From: Deltaproteobacteria bacterium
GTDB lineage: Bacteria > Desulfobacterota > Desulfobacteria > Desulfobacterales > JAABPS01
Assembly (NCBI GenBank): GCA_019309685.1
Contig: JAFDFT010000051.1
Coordinates: 1 to 10,695, forward strand
Direction of reading: 5' to 3'
Length of the DNA stretch: 10,695 nt
Part shown: positions 6,906-10,695 of the stretch, in pieces
Layout: the number at the start of each line of letters is the position of its first letter
How positions within the stretch are numbered: position 1 is the stretch's first letter
Made by a program: the position numbers and the translations under genes
Notes under the pieces: generated by a model
Told to the model about the DNA's origin: nothing
Seen by the model: the letters and a program-made list of their open reading frames with translations, nothing else
Databases searched by the model: none

Positions 6906-8453
6906 CTATAAGACTGGCAGTTCAAGAGTAAAGGCCGATCCGGCGTTCAATTTACTTTCCACTGTAACGTTTCCGCCATGTTGTTTCATTATCCCATATA
7001 CAGTGGAAAGACCGAGACCAACGCCGAATCTTTCCTTCTTGGTTGTAAAAAACGGTTCAAAGATATGCTGAAGATCTTCTTCGCGGATTCCACTTCCCGT
7101 GTCCTTTACCGTTATCTTCACAATCCCCTTCTCAGGATTATGTTCCGCTATCAAACTCAATATCCCCGCATCTTTCATCGCATCAATGGCGTTAAAGATA
7201 AGGTTGATAATACACTGTTGAAGCTGGTTACCATCCCCTTTAACTGAAGGGAGCTTTGGGTGAATATGTTTTTCTAAGGAGATGTTATTCAATTCTAGCG
7301 TATGCTGGCTTAAAATAATACACTTATCCAGAAGCTCATCAACTTTTACCTGTTCAAATGAAGGGATCGCTCGGCGGGAAAAAGTGAGAAGGCTTGAGAC
7401 GATTTGGGAACAACGGCTGGTTTCTTTCTCTACAAGATCAAGGTATTGTAAAAATTTTTCCCGCTTGGATTCCTCCAAAGGCCCCCGTTTCAGAATACGG
7501 TCCATTAAGTTAATATAATTCAAGATTCCGGTTAGCGGGTTGTTTATTTCATGAACCACACTTGCCGCTAATCTGCCCAGAGACATCATTTTATCCTGGT
7601 GAAGGATATGTGAGTGATCAGTAATCTCCTGTTCAAGCCGTCTGAGTTCACGTAGATCTCTGAAAAAACCGACCACACCGCTTTCCCGGGCTTTATCGAA
7701 CAATACAGACGCTGAAACCTGAACAGGAATGAAGCGGTTGGAATGATTTTTTATGACCGTTTCATAGAGAAAAAGGTGATTTTTTCCGCCGTACCCCTCA
7801 CCGTTCAATTCTTCTTTAAACTGCACTTTTTTTCCAGATGGAAAAAAGCTGTCGAGAGTCATTTTATGAAGCACATCATCTTTGGGAATCCCCAACATTC
7901 GTTCCATGCTTTTATTAAATGTGACAACGACTCCTCTTTCATCACTTGCCAGAATCCCATCAATAGAATTCTCAATAAGATTGTTCCGAAACGAAGTGGT
8001 TTTTATAAGCTCCTCAGTAGTATCCGCCTTCTCCCTTTCCAAAAGGGAGGTATAGTCAGAAATTTGCTTCCTGGACGTGTATCGGTATTTTGCCCGTTCC
8101 AATGCAAGATGAAGCGCATCTTCATGTATCGGCTTAGTGATAAAATCAGAAGCGTCCAGTTGCAGCGCCCGAATAGCGAGTTCCATTTCTCCAAACGCTG
8201 TCACCACAATGACTTCAACGGTGGGATACTTCTTTTTTATAGACTCGAGCACCCGAATGCCATCCATGCCCGGCATTCGGATATCAGTAATAACGATTTG
8301 TGGAAGGAATTCATTGCACATGCGAAGCCCGGTCTGGCCATCCTCTGCGGTCAATACATTATAACCGGCATCAGCCAATGTAATTTTCATTACATCTCGG
8401 ATATCCTTTTCGTCATCGATAAATATTATTTTCCAATCATCGGCATGTTGCAT
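6906..8453 (-). CDS. Cytoplasmic hybrid sensor: REC-PAS-histidine kinase
   Basis: The 515-residue protein has an N-terminal receiver domain (D13-D14, phosphoacceptor D57, T85, K107), a coiled linker to about 155, a PAS domain at about 156-270, a HisKA domain with H301 in VVHEINNPL, and a HATPase domain with N421 (N box), DTGSG at about 451-455, FEPFFTTK and GVGLGL. It has no transmembrane segment or signal peptide, so it senses an internal signal or takes phosphate from another kinase through its receiver domain. ATG 8453 is used; the ribosome binding site is weak (GAAGTG). It lies 130 bp before the sigma-54 activator gene and 273 bp after a response regulator gene. That activator has no receiver, so the likely phosphate acceptors are the two single-domain regulators nearby; this is inferred. 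Confidence 0.92.
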   Translation of the reverse strand: MQHADDWKIIFIDDEKDIRDVMKITLADAGYNVLTAEDGQTGLRMCNEFLPQIVITDIRMPGMDGIRVLESIKKKYPTVEVIVVTAFGEMELAIRALQLDASDFITKPIHEDALHLALERAKYRYTSRKQISDYTSLLEREKADTTEELIKTTSFRNNLIENSIDGILASDERGVVVTFNKSMERMLGIPKDDVLHKMTLDSFFPSGKKVQFKEELNGEGYGGKNHLFLYETVIKNHSNRFIPVQVSASVLFDKARESGVVGFFRDLRELRRLEQEITDHSHILHQDKMMSLGRLAASVVHEINNPLTGILNYINLMDRILKRGPLEESKREKFLQYLDLVEKETSRCSQIVSSLLTFSRRAIPSFEQVKVDELLDKCIILSQHTLELNNISLEKHIHPKLPSVKGDGNQLQQCIINLIFNAIDAMKDAGILSLIAEHNPEKGIVKITVKDTGSGIREEDLQHIFEPFFTTKKERFGVGLGLSTVYGIMKQHGGNVTVESKLNAGSAFTLELPVL

Positions 8454-8726
8454 ATAAGCACTTCTATATGAGGTTAAAACTTAATGGAAAGATAAGTATT
8501 CAGCGCTTGAAAGCCTTTTTTTGGGTACATATCGTTAATATGGACTCACTTATAATTGATGCTTTGAAAAATTATATTAGCCGGCATTCATGTACTAAAT
8601 TTTACCAATTATGATATCTGCCGGAAATGAACTTTTGGATGATATCGATTCCAAAAAGGAAAGGAGTAAAATTTAGGCTTGAAAAAATTGAAACGAATAA
8701 GGATTTTTCTTCTATTTTGAAACCCT

Positions 8727-9077
8727 TTAACCAATAGCATTTTTAACTATCTTTAAAAGCTCATCCGGATCAAATGGCTTTCTTATAAATGCAGCAGCAT
8801 TTTTTATTGCGTGATCTCCATCTATTCCGCTAACAACAATAACGGGGATATCTTTAAACTCTTTATTTTTAATAAGCTTTCGATAAAATCTTGGCCCCCA
8901 TTCCGCTGGCATTTGTAAATCAAGAGTGATCAGGTCCGGTTTTTCCTGTTTGGCAACTTCAGCCGCTTCAATCCCATCATGAGCGGCACACGTTTCGTAG
9001 CCATTGTCATTAAAAAGTTTTTCGAGATACGTAACAATAACGGGGTCATCATCGATAACGAGTATCTTTTTCTTCAT
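8727..9077 (-). CDS. Single-domain response regulator (REC)
   Basis: The 116-residue protein consists of one receiver domain with acidic residues D9-D11, phosphoacceptor D53 (LITLDLQMP), S83 (VIVVSG) and K100 (FIRKPF). It has no output domain. ATG 9077 has GAGG upstream at suitable spacing (AGAGAGGTCGGTT then ATG). It lies 61 bp downstream of the cytochrome c3 gene in an AT-rich gap without a visible terminator, so it could be cotranscribed with it. It would act as a phosphorelay intermediate or by protein binding; the partner kinase at 6906-8453 is a guess from position. Confidence 0.9.
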   Translation of the reverse strand: MKKKILVIDDDPVIVTYLEKLFNDNGYETCAAHDGIEAAEVAKQEKPDLITLDLQMPAEWGPRFYRKLIKNKEFKDIPVIVVSGIDGDHAIKNAAAFIRKPFDPDELLKIVKNAIG

Positions 9078-9138
9078 AACCGACCTCTCTATTTTTATCT
9101 CTTATTTTTAAATATATTTATTAAAATGTCTTTTAAAA

Positions 9139-9525
9139 CTATTGTACATTCCTGTGGCACTCTCCGCACATAACGGGACCTTTCTTTTGTTTCATGTGAC
9201 ACCCCTTGCAGTTTAAGTGGTACGCCTTCATTAAAGCCGGCTGCCTGCCGGAACCTTCTAAGTCATGGCACTCCGCACAGCTCTGGTCCTCCGACGATTC
9301 ATCTTCTAAAAGCTTCCCGTCTTCATATACATGATGACATTCATTGCATTCATCGATTTGAGCCATTTCATTATGTTGTTCGTGAGGAAACGCAACCGGA
9401 GGTCTTTGAGCATTTTCAAAGATGCTGTTATCAAGAACAACCAAATCTTCCTGAGAATATGCAGCTGTAAAAACAAAGATGATGGCCAAAATAAAAACAA
9501 ATGCGAACAGCCTATATGCTTTCAT
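9139..9525 (-). CDS. Periplasmic tetraheme cytochrome c3 (TmcA-like)
   Basis: The 128-residue precursor starts with a signal peptide (hydrophobic 5-22, probable cleavage near AAYS|Q). Four CxxCH heme sites are present at C60-H64, C83-H87, C106-H110 and C120-H124. H48 and H51 (FPHEQH), H65 and H103 are available as distal ligands, which gives the bis-His pattern of class III cytochromes. The mature protein is rich in acidic residues before the second heme. It would carry electrons in the periplasm, classically from hydrogenases or formate dehydrogenases to membrane complexes. ATG 9525 has AAAGGAG 7 nt upstream, and the gene follows the TmcB-like gene by 21 bp, implying one transcript. TmcA is named by context; in Desulfovibrio tmcA precedes tmcB, whereas here the cytochrome follows. 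Confidence 0.9.
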   Translation of the reverse strand: MKAYRLFAFVFILAIIFVFTAAYSQEDLVVLDNSIFENAQRPPVAFPHEQHNEMAQIDECNECHHVYEDGKLLEDESSEDQSCAECHDLEGSGRQPALMKAYHLNCKGCHMKQKKGPVMCGECHRNVQ

Positions 9526-9546
9526 TGAGCTTCTCCTTTACATACA

Positions 9547-10695
9547 TCACTCCGGCTTCTCCATGACTTCATACAATATGTCCCCGATGAATTTAATATC
9601 CATATCGAGCTTATAATGGTCATTAATATCTTCAAGTCCGCTATGGCAGTTATGACAAGGAGCAATTAAAACCTTAACACCTGTTTCAGTTAACTGGTCC
9701 GCTTTTACTTTATTTCCATTCATACGTGTCATTTTATAAGGCGGGCCGCAGTTTATCACACCTCCACCCGCACAACAGCAGTAATTATGTTCACGATTGG
9801 GATGCATTTCCACAAACGTATCACATATAGCATTTACCACATAGCGAGCCTTCTCATGCAGCCCGGCGCCCCGAACGACATTGCATGGATCGTGCAGGGT
9901 CACAGGCTCTTTAAATTTATCTGCGATCTTGATCCTTCCCTCCTTGAGGAGCTCATAGTACAGATCAATGGCGTGAATAATCGGTATTGGCGGCACCTGC
10001 CATCCCAGCCATCTATTTCCTACATCATATACAGAACGGAACGCATGACCACATTCTCCCATAACGATCCGCTTGACCCTTAATCTTGCTGCTGTCTCAA
10101 AATGCGCCCTTTTAATACGCCCCATGATCTCAAAGTCGCCGGTGAACATGGCCATGTCACTGTTATCCCAGCCTGGCGTGGCAGGCATGGTCCAGTTCAG
10201 TTCTGCAACGTCCATTATTACCGCGGCCTGATAGATCAATTGAGCCTGAAATTTCGGCTCCGGCCCGATAACAGAATACATGATATCCGCGCCTTCTTTT
10301 TCAAGGGGAATTCTCAATGTAGGAATTTCAGCCTGGGCTTCTTCTTCCTGCCACTGAAGCGTATCCGGCCATTCGTCCGGCTTTACCCACATCTGGTTAA
10401 ATGTTGCCGAATGGCTGTGCGCCGTATCTTGGATATAAAGCGGTGTAACCCCCAGCAAATGACAAATGCGTCGAACAACGGTAATAATATACGCAATATC
10501 TATACCAAAAGGTCAGTACATGGCACAACGCCTGCATAAATTACATTCCGTGGAAGCAATTTCTGATGCTCTTTTTATAAATGCCGGGCTGACATCCCCC
10601 TTTTTTTTCAGCATTTCCCACATGGTTTGCTTCACCTTGCCAACAGGCGAATATTTTGGATCGTTATCGTGGGAAAGATAATAGTGGCATGCTTC
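9547..10695 (-). CDS. tmcB: TmcB/HmcF-like Fe-S oxidoreductase, 3' part, with in-frame UGA (probable selenocysteine)
   Basis: The frame is open from the window edge to the stop at 9547 except for one TGA at 10513-10515, giving 382 visible residues if the TGA is read. The start lies outside the window. The first residues (EACHYYLSHDNDPKY) look like the end of a first [4Fe-4S] motif. The second reads CNLCRRCAMY-U-PFGIDIAY, where the TGA replaces the fourth cysteine of CxxCxxCxxxCP. Later come a degenerate first CCG region (GECGHAFR) and an intact CCG domain with HDPCNVVRGAG, YCCCAGGG and APCHNCH. This layout fits TmcB/HmcF and the related DsrK, which are cytoplasmic Fe-S subunits of membrane complexes tied to cytochrome c3; the following gene is a cytochrome c3. 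A short open frame beginning at TTG 10458 is an artefact of stopping at the TGA. The alternative is a nonsense mutation. Confidence 0.85.
10480..10506 (-). promoter_or_regulatory. Candidate bacterial SECIS hairpin downstream of the UGA
   Basis: Six nucleotides after the UGA (10513-10515) the mRNA can form GGUA/UACC, a 2x2 internal loop, then GAUAU/AUAUU (one G-U pair) closing the loop UGCGU. The loop begins 18 nt after the UGA and has G in its second position, matching the general bacterial SECIS form (small apical loop with an early G, roughly 16-37 nt from the UGA). The inner stem is AU-rich and weak, so this is support rather than proof. Confidence 0.5.

Noticed and set aside
7743..8471. 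242-codon plus-strand open frame
   Set aside because: It is antisense to the histidine kinase gene (PAS and receiver region) and shows no domain signal.
8454..8726. 273-bp gap with ATGATATC repeated at 8611-8618 and 8639-8646
   Set aside because: The repeat is only 8 bp in AT-rich DNA and I see no promoter, terminator or RNA pattern that makes it convincing. No gene is supported in the gap.
9165..9180. Plus-strand TGGCAC resembling a sigma-54 -24 box
   Set aside because: There is no GC at the required -12 spacing, it lies within the cytochrome coding sequence, and no plus-strand gene follows.
9547..10458. Independent gene starting at TTG 10458
   Set aside because: There is no ribosome binding site and the conserved protein sequence continues in frame upstream through the UGA to the window edge.
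1..10695. tRNA or rRNA genes, CRISPR arrays, insertion sequences
   Set aside because: I saw no tRNA-like or rRNA sequence, no regularly spaced repeats, and no transposase or terminal inverted repeats.

Overview
The window reads as part of an anaerobic redox-metabolism locus from a Desulfobacterota (deltaproteobacterial) sulfate reducer or close relative, most like the Desulfobacterales. The evidence is a tetraheme cytochrome c3, Tmc/Hmc-type and Hdr/Qmo-type iron-sulfur electron carriers, a sigma-54 enhancer-binding regulator, and an apparent selenocysteine codon. This assignment rests on gene content only. All recognisable genes lie on the minus strand, so the biological order runs from high to low coordinates.

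Region 1 (10695 to 9139): the 3' part of a TmcB/HmcF-like cytoplasmic Fe-S protein with an in-frame UGA exactly where the fourth cysteine of a CxxCxxCxxxCP cluster motif belongs, followed 21 bp later by a secreted tetraheme cytochrome c3. Together they look like a module passing electrons between periplasmic cytochrome c3 and the membrane or cytoplasm. A hairpin just after the UGA fits the general form of a bacterial SECIS.

Region 2 (9077 to 5021): a signalling block with a single-domain response regulator, a soluble REC-PAS-histidine kinase, and a PAS-PAS-AAA+-Fis sigma-54 activator that has no receiver domain.

Region 3 (5020 to 4668): a 353-bp AT-rich gap without a gene. It holds a well-spaced -24/-12 sigma-54 promoter candidate facing the next operon and, about 120 and 195 bp upstream of its predicted start site, palindromic TTGC/GCAA elements that could be enhancer sites for the adjacent activator.

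Region 4 (4667 to 1): the putative target operon. It has a second single-domain response regulator, a 770-residue membrane protein that looks like QmoC joined to an HdrC-HdrB/HdrD-like module, and an HdrA-like flavoprotein whose start overlaps the previous stop by 8 bp. The hdrA-like gene is split by a frame change near position 1000; both halves are clearly homologous to HdrA, and one half of a ferredoxin motif is missing at the junction. It may be a pseudogene, an assembly error or, less likely, a recoded gene.

Working model (inference): the activator, possibly through a cysteine-bearing PAS domain, turns on a membrane quinone/Hdr-like complex next to a cytochrome c3-linked Tmc-like module, connecting periplasmic electrons, the quinone pool and a cytoplasmic flavin-based HdrA partner.
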